DNA of 64,000 nt. Origin: JAQAZP01 sp965531145 (GTDB lineage Bacteria > Acidobacteriota > JAQAZP01). Shown here piece by piece: positions 43,230 to 52,432 of this stretch; position 1 is the stretch's first letter, and every line of letters begins with the position of its first letter. The translations under genes were made by a program, and so were the position numbers. Under the pieces are notes generated by a model. It had not been told where the DNA came from. It worked only from the letters and a program-made list of their open reading frames with translations, and searched no databases. The DNA lies in NCBI GenBank assembly GCA_965531145.1, contig CBESOE010000008.1, forward strand, positions 10,218 through 74,217, written 5' to 3'.

Positions 43230-43773
43230 TGAATTGGCCGATGATCAGGTCATTTCTCCCCTTCCGAATTTTGCCGGCTCGTGTGCGGGTTGGCAGTATT
43301 TAGAACATCATCTTTCCTTTCGTACCTCACTCCCCATGTCGCCTCTGTTCTAAAACCAGCTCGATCTTTTCACGAAATTCATCAACAATCAGTTTATCCT
43401 CGGTCGCTAACTCCCTGAAAAGCTATTGACTTTTGAGGAAACTGCTTATATTTTATATGGCAGGATCGTTCCACAAAGGCACGATCCTTATCAGACAGGC
43501 CTGATGAACTCGAGATCCATCGAATTACCGACATTTCTCCATTGCCTGACCCTTCGGCCCTCTCTCACCACAGGTACGACGGTCCGCCGGCGTTTTGCGG
43601 GCGGGTGTGAAATACAAATACATACACAAGAACAACGTAATTCCGAATCCCGGCGGTGTAGGAAGGGAGGCTAGGTCACCCGGTTCATCAGCGATCCATT
43701 GGGGCCGCCAGCCATCAACCTCGGCGGCCTGCCTTCATTCAGTGATCATCATTAGTTTCTGGAGGTCTTTCCC
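43230..43773. other. Long leader/promoter region of the C25 protease gene
   Basis: No gene seen. It contains a promoter (43427-43455) and an ~310-base leader with an 8-bp hairpin at 43463-43489 (AGGATCGT/ACGATCCT). I compared the leader by eye with c-di-GMP riboswitch motifs and found no match. Confidence 0.5.
43427..43455 (+). promoter_or_regulatory. Sigma-70-type promoter for the C25 protease gene
   Basis: TTGACT, 17 bp, TATTTT. It predicts an unusually long 5' leader of about 310 bases, which begins with a hairpin. Confidence 0.5.
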
Positions 43774-46683
43774 ATGCGCAGCAGATTTTCCCTGTTCATT
43801 CTTTTCCTGTTGGTCTCCGGTCTGGCCGCCGGTGCCTGGGCCGGTGAACCGGTTGACGTCACCGTCCTTGAGAACAGTACAGACCGCGTTGTCATCGACT
43901 ACAGTTTTGATCAGTTCGGCCAGCACAAGGTGCTCATCGACGGCACCCCCTATGCGACTCTGAGCCTTGGCAAGGAGAGTGTGACGCACCTGGTCGGCCT
44001 GCCGGCCTTGCCCGACGTGTCGCGCAGCGTGATCATCCCCGACAGCGCCGGCATGGCGGTGCGGGTGCTGGACAGCCGCTACTACGAGATCAGCGATGTG
44101 GACGTGGCCCCCTCCAAGGGTTTTGTTTCCCGCACCGTGGACAAGGAGAGCCTGCCCTACACCTTTGGCAAGGCGTACCAGGAGAACATCTTCTGGCCCG
44201 CTTCCATCGCCGAGCTGCGCGAGCCTTACATCATGCGCGACCACCGCGGCGTGGTTGTGACGGTGAACCCCTTCCAGTACAACCCGGTGCAGCGTGTCCT
44301 CCGTGTCTACACCTCGATGACCGTGGAAGTGGTGGCCGACGGACCGGGCCAGGTCAACGTGCTCGACCGCTCCTATCAGCGGAAGCTCAACGGCTCGTTC
44401 CACGACATCTACGGTGGACACTTCATCAATTACAACCTCGACGGCCGCTACACCCCGCTGGACGAGAGCGGCGACATGCTGATCATCTGCCACGATGCCT
44501 GGACGGCCAATGCCCAGGTGCTGGCCGATCACAAGACCTCCATCGGCATCCCGGCCACCGTAGTGGCGGTTTCCGTTGTCGGCAACAACACCGCATCGAT
44601 CACCAGCTACATTCAGAACCTCTACGACACCAGCGACCTGGCCTTTGTGCTGCTGGTGGGCGATTCAGTGGAAGTGGTGAGCCCCTCGTCAGGGGGCGGC
44701 CTCTCCGACCCCAGCTATGCCAAGGTGGCCGGCGGTGACGACTACCCCGACATCATAATCGGCCGCTTCTCCGCCCAGTCGGCTGCAGACGTGGACACCC
44801 AGGTGACACGGACGGTGGAATACGAGGAAAACCAGGCCACCATGGAGACCTGGTTCTGGCAGGGCATGGGTCTCGCTTCGAACCAGGGCACCGGTGATGA
44901 GGGTGAATACGACGACGAGCACATCGGTTACATCCGGGACGACCTGCTGGCCAACGGCTACACCCTGGTGGACGAGATCTACGACCCCTCGGGCACCGCG
45001 TCCCAGGTGACCACCGGCCTCAATACCGGCCGCGGGATCATCAATTACTGCGGTCACGGTTCGGACACCACCTGGGTCACCACCGGTTTCTCCAACGCCA
45101 ATGTCAACGCGCTGACCAACGACAACATGCTGCCCTTCATCATCTCAGTGGCCTGTGTCAACGGCAACTTCCCCGGACAGACATGCTTTGCCGAGGCCTG
45201 GCTGCGGGCCACCAACGGCAGTGAGCCCACCGGAGCGGTGGGGACTTACATGAGCACGGTCAACCAGTCCTGGGACCCGCCCATGGAGGCCCAGGATGAG
45301 TTCAACCTGCTCTATGTGGCCGGCACCTACAACACCTACGGTGCGCTTTGCTTCGCCGGCTCCTGCTCGATGATGGACGATTACGGCAGCGGCGGCGTAT
45401 CGGAGTTTAACAACTGGCACGTCTTTGGCGATCCGTCCCTGCGGGTGGTGGGCACAACCGCTCCGCCCACCGGGATGAAGGTCAGCCCGGGCAACGGCCT
45501 GATCTCCGAAGGGGCCAATGGCGGTCCGTTCACTCCGAGCAGCCTGACCTTCACCCTGACCAACTACGAGAAGAGCCCCATCAACTACACCGCCAGCGAG
45601 AGCGTGGCCTGGCTCGATCTCGACAGCACCGGCGGCACCATCCCCTCCAACGGCACCGTCGACGTCACCGTCTCGATTACCGGTGCGGCCGACACCATGG
45701 CCAACGGCGCCTACTTCGGCGACATCGACTTCGTCAACACCACCAACCACGACGGCGACTGCACCCGCACCTGCCAGCTGACGGTTGGCGTGCCGGTGGT
45801 GCAGATGGTCTTTGATATGAGCAGCAACCCCGGCTGGACCACGGCCGGCTCCTGGGCCTATGGCACACCCACCGGCGGCGGCGGACAGTATGGCAACCCC
45901 GATCCCACCAGCGGCGCCACCGGGCCCACCGTCTACGGCTACAACCTCAACGGTGACTACGAGAACAGCATGGCGGAGACGCACCTGACGTCCACGGCCA
46001 TCGACTGCAGCGAGCTGGCCCAGGTGATCCTCAAGTTCCAGCGCTACCTCAACGTGGAGACGCCGACCTATGACCACGCCTACGTGCGGGTGAGCAACGA
46101 CGGGTCGAGCTGGACCACCGTCTGGCAGAACACTTCCGAGGTGACCGACTCCGGCTGGAGCCTCCAGGAGTTCGACATCTCCTCCGTGGCCGACGGGCAG
46201 TCCACCGTCTACCTTCGCTGGACCCAGGGAACCACCGACAGCAGCTGGCAGTATTCCGGCTGGAACATCGACGACGTGGAGATCTGGGGCGTGGGCGACG
46301 ATGTCACTCCGCCCACCGACACGGTGCAGGTGAGTATCGGCTGCACCCCGGACGACGGCGTGCTGCCCTTCACCACCCAGATGGCCATCTCGCTGACCAA
46401 CCTCACCACCGAGAACCGCCGGGCCGCCGGCCGGATCGACATGGTGATCGGTAACGGTACGGCCTACGGCAACTGGCGCGCCGGCTGGACCAACCTCAGC
46501 AGTGGCGAGTCGTACAGCACGTTCTGGAACCAGAGTCTGCCGGGTCTCGCTTCGCTGGTGGGCAGCAACGTCTTCACCATCACCGGTGTCGATGTGACGC
46601 CGGCCCCCTACAACCAGCCGCCCTTCCCTCCTTCGGGAGACAGCGACAACGACGCCTGCACGGTGACCGCTTCGGCGCCGTAA
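43774..46683 (+). CDS. Secreted C25 (gingipain-type) cysteine protease with shared C-terminal module
   Basis: 969 residues. GGAGG precedes ATG 43774; signal peptide ends A-W-A-G. Residues ~25-205 form a gingipain-type propeptide. The C25 catalytic domain shows the histidine in N-Y-C-G-H-G-S (~428) and the nucleophilic cysteine in S-V-A-C-V-N-G (~461). An Ig-like domain follows (~560-670), then a cleaved-adhesin/MAM-like jelly roll (~680-840) that is closely similar to one in the sialidase-like protein at 52.4 kb, and finally the shared module with N-W-R-A-G-W-T and A-P-Y-N-Q-P-P-F, ending A-S-A-P. In Bacteroidota, C25 proteases leave by the type IX system through a different C-terminal domain; here that signal is replaced by the local module. 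Confidence 0.93.
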   Translation: MRSRFSLFILFLLVSGLAAGAWAGEPVDVTVLENSTDRVVIDYSFDQFGQHKVLIDGTPYATLSLGKESVTHLVGLPALPDVSRSVIIPDSAGMAVRVLDSRYYEISDVDVAPSKGFVSRTVDKESLPYTFGKAYQENIFWPASIAELREPYIMRDHRGVVVTVNPFQYNPVQRVLRVYTSMTVEVVADGPGQVNVLDRSYQRKLNGSFHDIYGGHFINYNLDGRYTPLDESGDMLIICHDAWTANAQVLADHKTSIGIPATVVAVSVVGNNTASITSYIQNLYDTSDLAFVLLVGDSVEVVSPSSGGGLSDPSYAKVAGGDDYPDIIIGRFSAQSAADVDTQVTRTVEYEENQATMETWFWQGMGLASNQGTGDEGEYDDEHIGYIRDDLLANGYTLVDEIYDPSGTASQVTTGLNTGRGIINYCGHGSDTTWVTTGFSNANVNALTNDNMLPFIISVACVNGNFPGQTCFAEAWLRATNGSEPTGAVGTYMSTVNQSWDPPMEAQDEFNLLYVAGTYNTYGALCFAGSCSMMDDYGSGGVSEFNNWHVFGDPSLRVVGTTAPPTGMKVSPGNGLISEGANGGPFTPSSLTFTLTNYEKSPINYTASESVAWLDLDSTGGTIPSNGTVDVTVSITGAADTMANGAYFGDIDFVNTTNHDGDCTRTCQLTVGVPVVQMVFDMSSNPGWTTAGSWAYGTPTGGGGQYGNPDPTSGATGPTVYGYNLNGDYENSMAETHLTSTAIDCSELAQVILKFQRYLNVETPTYDHAYVRVSNDGSSWTTVWQNTSEVTDSGWSLQEFDISSVADGQSTVYLRWTQGTTDSSWQYSGWNIDDVEIWGVGDDVTPPTDTVQVSIGCTPDDGVLPFTTQMAISLTNLTTENRRAAGRIDMVIGNGTAYGNWRAGWTNLSSGESYSTFWNQSLPGLASLVGSNVFTITGVDVTPAPYNQPPFPPSGDSDNDACTVTASAP

Positions 46684-46715
46684 ACAGGGCGCGGCCGGAT
46701 AGCTGAAACTCGAAC

Positions 46716-46745
46716 CGGGGCCCGGGAGAACACTCCCGGGCCCCG
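46716..46745 (+). terminator. Strong GC hairpin after the C25 protease gene
   Basis: CGGGGCCCGGGAG and CTCCCGGGCCCCG form a perfect 13-bp stem with a 4-base loop, 32 bases after the stop. No T run follows, so it may act as a transcript stabiliser or weak terminator. Confidence 0.5.
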
Positions 46746-46816
46746 TTGCGTACGAACAGCGCGGGAGCGTGCCGGCCGGGCTTGCCAGAGCGGTGCCCGC
46801 CGGGTAGCATGATCAG

Positions 46817-47218
46817 ATGATGACAAAATTGACAGTGAACAGTGGAGGAAGGACCGACTTTGTCGACATCACCGGCGAGGTTCGCCAGGCCGTTGGCCGG
46901 CTGAATCTCCAGGACGGGGTGGTCACCGTTTTCGTGCCCCACACCACCGCTGGGGTGACGATCAACGAGCATGCCGACCCGGCGGTGATGGCGGACATGG
47001 AGCTGGTTCTCGACCGGATGGTGCCCTGGACCGGCGGTTACCGGCACAGCGAGGGGAACACCGCGGCCCATGTCAAGGCCAGTCTGGTGGGCTCCTCGGT
47101 GCGGGTCATCGTCCAGGGGGGGGAGCTCCAGCTGGGGACCTGGCAGGGCATCTTCTTTTGCGAATTCGACGGGCCCCGGACCAGGAGCGTGCTGCTGGAG
47201 GGAGCCGACCGCGGTTGA
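46817..47218 (+). CDS. yjbQ: YjbQ family (UPF0047) protein
   Basis: 133 residues, the usual size. Family motifs: F-V-P-H-T-T-A-G-V-T-I-N-E in the middle, Y-R-H-S-E-G-N-T-A-A-H-V-K, and G-T-W-Q-G-I-F-F-C-E-F-D-G-P-R at the end. The conserved histidines line the presumed metal site. YjbQ proteins have weak thiamine-phosphate synthase activity, but their physiological role is uncertain. The stop overlaps the start of the next gene (TGATG), so the two are coupled. Confidence 0.92.
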   Translation: MMTKLTVNSGGRTDFVDITGEVRQAVGRLNLQDGVVTVFVPHTTAGVTINEHADPAVMADMELVLDRMVPWTGGYRHSEGNTAAHVKASLVGSSVRVIVQGGELQLGTWQGIFFCEFDGPRTRSVLLEGADRG

Positions 47219-48762
47219 TGCCCATGATACTGAAATGGCTCAACGCGAAGAATGGTCGCATCGCGCTCCCGCTGGCGGTCTTCCTCCTGTTCGTCTGCTG
47301 CGGCGCGGCGCTGTTCGGTTTCATGCAGCGGCACGAGATCGAACCGTGGATGGACGACGCCTACATCACCTTTGTCTATGCCCGAAACCTCGCCGAAGGC
47401 CGCGGGCTGGTGTTCAACGAGGGTGAGCGGGTCTGGGGATTCACTTCACCCGCGCAGACTCTGCTGCTGGCCGGGTTCACGCGGGCCGGGGTGGAGACCA
47501 GCCTGGCCGGCCAGTTTGTCGGCGTCCTCTTCATCACCCTCAGCGCATTTCTGATCTACCGCCTGGCCGGTGCCTGGTTCCACCCCCTGGTTGGTCTGCT
47601 GCTGGGGTTGCACCACCTGGCGGGAGCCATCGGCAGCCAGTTCCTGATCGGCCTCGAAACCCATGGGCTGATCTTTTCCCAACTGGCCTTTCTCGAGGCC
47701 CTGCGCTGCCGCCGGTATCGTTCTGCCTGCGTCCTGGCGGCCCTCGCCTGTCTCTACCGGCCCGACGCCCTGGTCCTCGTCCTGCCGGCAATGCTGCTCA
47801 GCAAGGGCTGTCGGCAGTGGCGCAGCCTGGTCTGGTTCGCCCTCCCCGGGGTGGCCTGGCTCCTGTTTGCCTGGTTCTATTTCGGCGATATTCTGCCCAA
47901 CACCTTTTACGCCAAGACCCACTTCTGCTCCTTCTCCGAATATTTCGGTTTCACAATTTTCCAGGTCTTTGAATACCGGCGGCTGCTGGAACTGGTTCCC
48001 CTGCGCTGGGTAGTCATCGCCGCCGGGTTCTGCCTCGGGGCAGCGTGCCTGCTGCGGTTGAAGACGAGGGAAGAGTGGCCTTTTCTCTATGCCCTGCTGG
48101 TATACCCCTGGATACTGGTGCTGGCCTACAGCCTGATCGGCGCCCCCAAGTATCATATCTGGGAGACCTTTTCCGCCCGGTTTTTCCACTGGTTCGCCAT
48201 TCTCTGCGGTTTGGCAGCGCTGCTGTTTCTGGTGGGGCGTCACCTCTCCGTCCTCAGTCCAGGAATGAGGAGGGCCATACCATGGGCCGCTGCGGTTTTG
48301 GCCGCCGTCTACATCCTGCTGGTCATCCCCCACGATGTCCGGTTGACACTCTCCGCGCTGCAGGCGGACAGGAATATTCACTATCTTGGCCGTCGCCACG
48401 AGGCGCTGGTCAACCTGGCCGGGTGGCTCAACCAGAACATCCCGGCCGGTGAGTCCCTGGCTTCCTCGGAAGTGGGGATCCTTAAATACCACAGCCATTT
48501 GCGACTGGTGGACCGCATGGGGTTGACCACCCGGGCGGTCCGGGACGGCCGGAAGCTGGATCAGAAGGATATCCTGCTCCTCCACCGGCCGGATTACTTC
48601 CTCTTTCACCAGCACAAGCCACACCTCGTGGTCACCCCGGATCTGCAATACCGGGCGGTGCAGCAGTTTGACGGGTGGGGATACAAGCCGATCACCATTT
48701 TTAAAAAATGCACTGATTGCCCACCACTGCTTGACGTACCGGGTGCCCACCACATAAATTGA
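47218..48762 (+). CDS. Multi-pass membrane protein, GT-C glycosyltransferase-like
   Basis: 514 residues from ATG 47218 (alternative ATG 47224). One N-terminal helix, then W-M-D-D-A-Y-I-T-F-V-Y-A-R-N-L, the acidic D-D first-loop motif of GT-C (ArnT/PMT-like) transferases that use lipid-linked sugars, followed by about ten membrane helices and a ~130-residue C-terminal extracytoplasmic part (S-S-E-V-G-I-L-K-Y). It likely attaches sugars on the periplasmic side of the membrane. The substrate is unknown. Its place among genes for exported proteins raises the idea that it glycosylates them, but that is only inference. Confidence 0.75.
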   Translation: MPMILKWLNAKNGRIALPLAVFLLFVCCGAALFGFMQRHEIEPWMDDAYITFVYARNLAEGRGLVFNEGERVWGFTSPAQTLLLAGFTRAGVETSLAGQFVGVLFITLSAFLIYRLAGAWFHPLVGLLLGLHHLAGAIGSQFLIGLETHGLIFSQLAFLEALRCRRYRSACVLAALACLYRPDALVLVLPAMLLSKGCRQWRSLVWFALPGVAWLLFAWFYFGDILPNTFYAKTHFCSFSEYFGFTIFQVFEYRRLLELVPLRWVVIAAGFCLGAACLLRLKTREEWPFLYALLVYPWILVLAYSLIGAPKYHIWETFSARFFHWFAILCGLAALLFLVGRHLSVLSPGMRRAIPWAAAVLAAVYILLVIPHDVRLTLSALQADRNIHYLGRRHEALVNLAGWLNQNIPAGESLASSEVGILKYHSHLRLVDRMGLTTRAVRDGRKLDQKDILLLHRPDYFLFHQHKPHLVVTPDLQYRAVQQFDGWGYKPITIFKKCTDCPPLLDVPGAHHIN

Positions 48763-48885
48763 AGATAACAGGGCGGAATGGCAGTTTCGGCACGCCCTCC
48801 GTCCTTGCCATAATTGTACGTGCCTCGCCGATGCAGCAGTGCCGGAGCGGACATCCGGCAAATCCCCGGGGAAAGGAAGTCCAAC

Positions 48886-51627
48886 ATGCCATCCCGCAAC
48901 GGTCTCCCGCTCTTATTCTGTGTACTCCTCCTGTCCACCCTGATCATCAGTGGTGGCCTGTTGCCCAGGGAAGCCCAGGCCCGGCCCGAGTACCGCGATG
49001 CGTTCTACGTGGTGTACCCCGGAGCGGTGGGCACCACCATCGAGACGGTGGGGAGTCAGCCAAACCATTGCGGGGTCTGCCACTACGAATTCACCGGCAT
49101 CTACATGCGCAACCCCTACGGGGTGAAGGTCCACGAGGCGCTCAACTTCTTCACCGACACACCCCTCGGACGCCAGGCGGCGATCATGTCCATCGCCGAC
49201 CAGGACCCGGACCTTGACGGCTTCAGCACCCTCACTGAAGTCACCGATACGGCCACTTACTCCAACACCCCCACTTTCCCCGGTCTGACCCCGAATAACG
49301 TGGATCAAACCACCCTTGTCACTCAGAGCCAGATCAACGGTCACCTGGTACCCACCACCGGCGGTGACAACACGTCACCCTCGGTCACCGTCCTGGTGCC
49401 CAACGGCGGGGAGACGGTCACCGGCAACAGCGGTGCCACACTCCAGTGGTCGGTCAGTGACGCCAGCGCGATCCACACCGTGGACGTCTACCTCTCCCTG
49501 GATAACGGATCCAACTATTCACCCCTGGTCATGGGGTTACCCGACACTGGCAGCTACACCTGGTTCCCGCCCAACCGGCCCTCCACCCAGGCCCGCCTGC
49601 GGGTGGTGGCCACCGACACGGCCTGGAACGTGGGGCAGGACCACAGCAACGGCATCTTCACCATCGTCTCTGCGGGGGGCGGGGTGGTGGCATCCACACT
49701 GCGTGATTTCGACCAGCCGGGGAGCCAGCCATTTGACACCGGGTTGCTCTTCCATCCCGACGATTGTTCCGGCTGCCACGGCGGCTACGACGACGCTGTG
49801 GAGCCTCATCGCAACTGGGCAGGCAGTATGAAGGCCCACGCTTCCCGTGACCCGCTGTTCCGGGCGGCCATGTCGGTGAGCAACCAGTTCGTCCCCGACT
49901 CGGGGGATCTCTGCCTGCGCTGCCACACCTCCAGGGGCTGGATGGCCGGGCGTTCGGTGCCCACCGACGGCAGCCGGCTGGAGAATGACGATCTCACCGG
50001 AATGTTCTGCGGCCAGTGCCACCGGCTGGTGGACCCGATCTATTCCGGGGGGAACCCTTCGGTTGATCTCGCCATCATCAACGCACTGGACGACGCGCCG
50101 GACGAGTTCGGCAACGCGATGTATGTTCTCGACCCGGACGGGGAGAAGCGGCGGGGCCCCTTCTCCGACGGCGACCGGGCCCACCCGATCCTCACCTCGT
50201 CCTTCCACCAGGAGGCGGCACTCTGCGGCACCTGCCACGACGTGAGCAATCCGGTGTTCGAGAATGACGGCAGCGGCAACTTCCTGCCCAACAGCTTCAA
50301 CAGCCCGGCCACCGATTTTGACAAGGGCAACCTGATGGCCCTGGAGCGGACGTACTCCGAGTGGCTGAACAGCGATTACAACACGCCGGGCGGTATCTAC
50401 GCCCCGCAGTTCGGTGGCAACCTCGACTACGTTTCCATCTGCCAGGATTGCCACATGCGCGACGTCACCGGTATCGGCGGCACGGTTCGCGGTTCATCAC
50501 CGCTGACCCGCACCGACCTGCCGCTGCACGATTTCACCGGCGGCAGCACCTGGCTGCCCGGGCTGCTGGAGAGCCTGTATCCCGACGACGTGGACGACGC
50601 GGCGATGCAGGCCGGCATCCTGCGCGCCCGTTACATGCTGCAGAACGCGGCCACGGTCACCTCTGTGCAGAACGGCATCATGCTCGAGGTGACGGTGACC
50701 AACGAGACGGGTCACAAACTGCCCACCGGTTACCCCGAAGGACGGCGGTTGTGGCTCAACATCAAGTTCTTCGGCGACGGGATGTCCCTGCTCTCCGAAT
50801 CGGGCGCTTACGATGCCGCCAGCGGTGTGTTGACCCACGACGCCGAGATCAAGATCTACCAGGCGGAACTGGGTCTTGACTCCACCACCGCACCGCTGGT
50901 GGGGGCGAGCCCCGGGCCGTCCCACCACTTTGCGCTGAACAACAAGGTCTTCAGCGACAACCGCATTCCGCCACGGGGCTTTACCAACAGCGCCTTCCAG
51001 GGCTTTGGCGGCGCGCCGGTGGCCTATACCTATGCCGACGGCCAGTACTGGGACATCAGCAGCTTCGCCATCCCTGAAGAAGCCACCTCGGCCGAGGTCA
51101 CCCTTTACTACCAGAGCACTTCGAAGGAATTCGTTGAATTTCTCCGCGACGAGAACAGCACCGACACCACCGGCCAGGAGATGTACGACCTCTGGAACGA
51201 CAACGGCAAGTGCCCGCCGGAGGTGGCCTGGACCGGGGCAGTGAGCCTGGAGATGGTGAGCCAGACCGTGGGGGCCGACCTGATCTGCCTACCCCAGTCG
51301 GGGACGTTGCCGTTCTCGTTCTACATGGGGGCCACCATGGAGAACCTGGCCGGCACTTTCCGCCGGGCCTCGGCAAGAATCGACGTGGTGATCGCCGGAG
51401 GCGGGCTGTTCACCAACTGGCGGGCCGGCTGGACCCATCTCAGCCCGGGTGAGACTTACAACAACGGCTGGCAGCAGACCCTCCCCGGTCTGGGCTCCCT
51501 GGTGGGGCAGAACCAGTTCACCCTGGTGGCCGTGGACGTAACGCCTACGCCATACAACCAGCCGCCATATTCCCCCGCCGGGGATGTGGCCTCGGACCTG
51601 TGCACGGTGACCGCCTCCGCACCCTAG
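48886..51627 (+). CDS. Exported hexahaem c-type cytochrome with shared C-terminal module
   Basis: 913 residues. Signal peptide ends A-Q-A-R-P. Six C-x-x-C-H haem motifs: C-G-V-C-H (~62), C-S-G-C-H (~294), C-L-R-C-H (~343), C-G-Q-C-H (~375), C-G-T-C-H (~447), C-Q-D-C-H (~519). Between the first and second haem is an Ig-like domain (V-P-N-G-G-E-T-V, ~175-265). After the last haem, a beta-rich domain with N-E-T-G-H-K-L-P-T-G-Y-P-E-G-R-R is typical of large multihaem cytochromes. The protein ends in the shared module (N-W-R-A-G-W-T, T-P-Y-N-Q-P-P-Y, A-S-A-P). If that module places proteins outside the cell, this cytochrome would be at the surface, suited to extracellular electron transfer; this is inference. 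Confidence 0.9.
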   Translation: MPSRNGLPLLFCVLLLSTLIISGGLLPREAQARPEYRDAFYVVYPGAVGTTIETVGSQPNHCGVCHYEFTGIYMRNPYGVKVHEALNFFTDTPLGRQAAIMSIADQDPDLDGFSTLTEVTDTATYSNTPTFPGLTPNNVDQTTLVTQSQINGHLVPTTGGDNTSPSVTVLVPNGGETVTGNSGATLQWSVSDASAIHTVDVYLSLDNGSNYSPLVMGLPDTGSYTWFPPNRPSTQARLRVVATDTAWNVGQDHSNGIFTIVSAGGGVVASTLRDFDQPGSQPFDTGLLFHPDDCSGCHGGYDDAVEPHRNWAGSMKAHASRDPLFRAAMSVSNQFVPDSGDLCLRCHTSRGWMAGRSVPTDGSRLENDDLTGMFCGQCHRLVDPIYSGGNPSVDLAIINALDDAPDEFGNAMYVLDPDGEKRRGPFSDGDRAHPILTSSFHQEAALCGTCHDVSNPVFENDGSGNFLPNSFNSPATDFDKGNLMALERTYSEWLNSDYNTPGGIYAPQFGGNLDYVSICQDCHMRDVTGIGGTVRGSSPLTRTDLPLHDFTGGSTWLPGLLESLYPDDVDDAAMQAGILRARYMLQNAATVTSVQNGIMLEVTVTNETGHKLPTGYPEGRRLWLNIKFFGDGMSLLSESGAYDAASGVLTHDAEIKIYQAELGLDSTTAPLVGASPGPSHHFALNNKVFSDNRIPPRGFTNSAFQGFGGAPVAYTYADGQYWDISSFAIPEEATSAEVTLYYQSTSKEFVEFLRDENSTDTTGQEMYDLWNDNGKCPPEVAWTGAVSLEMVSQTVGADLICLPQSGTLPFSFYMGATMENLAGTFRRASARIDVVIAGGGLFTNWRAGWTHLSPGETYNNGWQQTLPGLGSLVGQNQFTLVAVDVTPTPYNQPPYSPAGDVASDLCTVTASAP

Positions 51628-51687
51628 GCGGAGCCGGTGCGGGCCTCTTTTCGAGGGGGCTGGCGCGATCGGAGAATCAACAAGGAG

Positions 51688-51716
51688 TTGACTGCGGCGG
51701 TCAATAAACCTATACT
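51688..51716 (+). promoter_or_regulatory. Sigma-70-type promoter for the MORN-like lipoprotein gene
   Basis: TTGACT, 17 bp, TATACT. It probably also drives the sialidase-like gene, which follows the lipoprotein gene by 47 bp. Confidence 0.65.
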
Positions 51717-51830
51717 ATAACAGTAGAATAGCGGTAGAGTTCGCCTGCCTGGCCGCCATTCCGGCCGCCCAGACCACGGCCTGAATTCATGCTGTTTTCC
51801 GGATTCCTGAATCCCCGCGGGGCGCTTTTT

Positions 51831-52385
51831 ATGCCGGTTGCATGTCGTCATCTTCTGGTTCTTTTCACCGTTCTCCTGCTGACGGCGGGGTGTGGAGCTG
51901 CGAGGAATACCATGCCAACCGCCGAAACCCTGCCCGAACCCGCTTCCGGACCCGCACCAGAACCCGAATCCACGGACCTTGTTGAGACGGTGGAAGAGTT
52001 CTGGCCTGACGGGAGCCTCAGGATCCGCCGCCAGGTGATCAGGGGTGCCGACGGTTCGCTGGTGGATCACGGGGTCTATGCCCGCTGGCACGAGAACGGC
52101 CGGCCCGAATACGAGACCATTTTCGATCACGGTCGGAAGAATGGCCGGGCGGTTCGCTGGCACATGAACGGCGAGGTCTGGATCGAGGAGTTCTACGAAC
52201 TGGGATTGAAGGAAGGCGCCTGCCGCACCTGGAACGAGACGGGCGAACTGGTCAAGGAAGAACAGTTTACCCACGGAAAGCCAGACGGAGTCTGGACGGT
52301 TTGGAAGAAGGGTGCCGTGAAGGCGAGAAGTTGTTTTGATTATGGCGTGCCGGTGGATTGCGATCCGCCGGCTGCGCCCGAATAG
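51831..52385 (+). CDS. Lipoprotein with MORN/YwqK-like repeats
   Basis: 184 residues from ATG 51831. The lipobox is L-T-A-G-C (Cys ~21), then a Pro/Glu-rich linker. The body has four to five repeats with W-x-x-[DN]-G or H-x-N-G-x-x-x-x-E-x-x-[FY], the antitoxin YwqK/MORN-variant pattern that builds a beta-hairpin surface. An upstream in-frame ATG at 51789 would add 14 residues and spoil the signal peptide. Likely a membrane-attached binding protein; partner unknown. Co-transcribed with the sialidase-like gene. Confidence 0.8.
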   Translation: MPVACRHLLVLFTVLLLTAGCGAARNTMPTAETLPEPASGPAPEPESTDLVETVEEFWPDGSLRIRRQVIRGADGSLVDHGVYARWHENGRPEYETIFDHGRKNGRAVRWHMNGEVWIEEFYELGLKEGACRTWNETGELVKEEQFTHGKPDGVWTVWKKGAVKARSCFDYGVPVDCDPPAAPE

Positions 52386-52432
52386 ATGTTGTTCCGTTTC
52401 AACAACCCTGAAGATGTTCTGGAGGTTGAAGG

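Noticed and set aside
43490..43773. c-di-GMP riboswitch in the C25 protease leader
   Set aside because: A loosely similar GGAGGCTAGG stretch is present but the conserved GEMM core and tetraloop pairing are missing.
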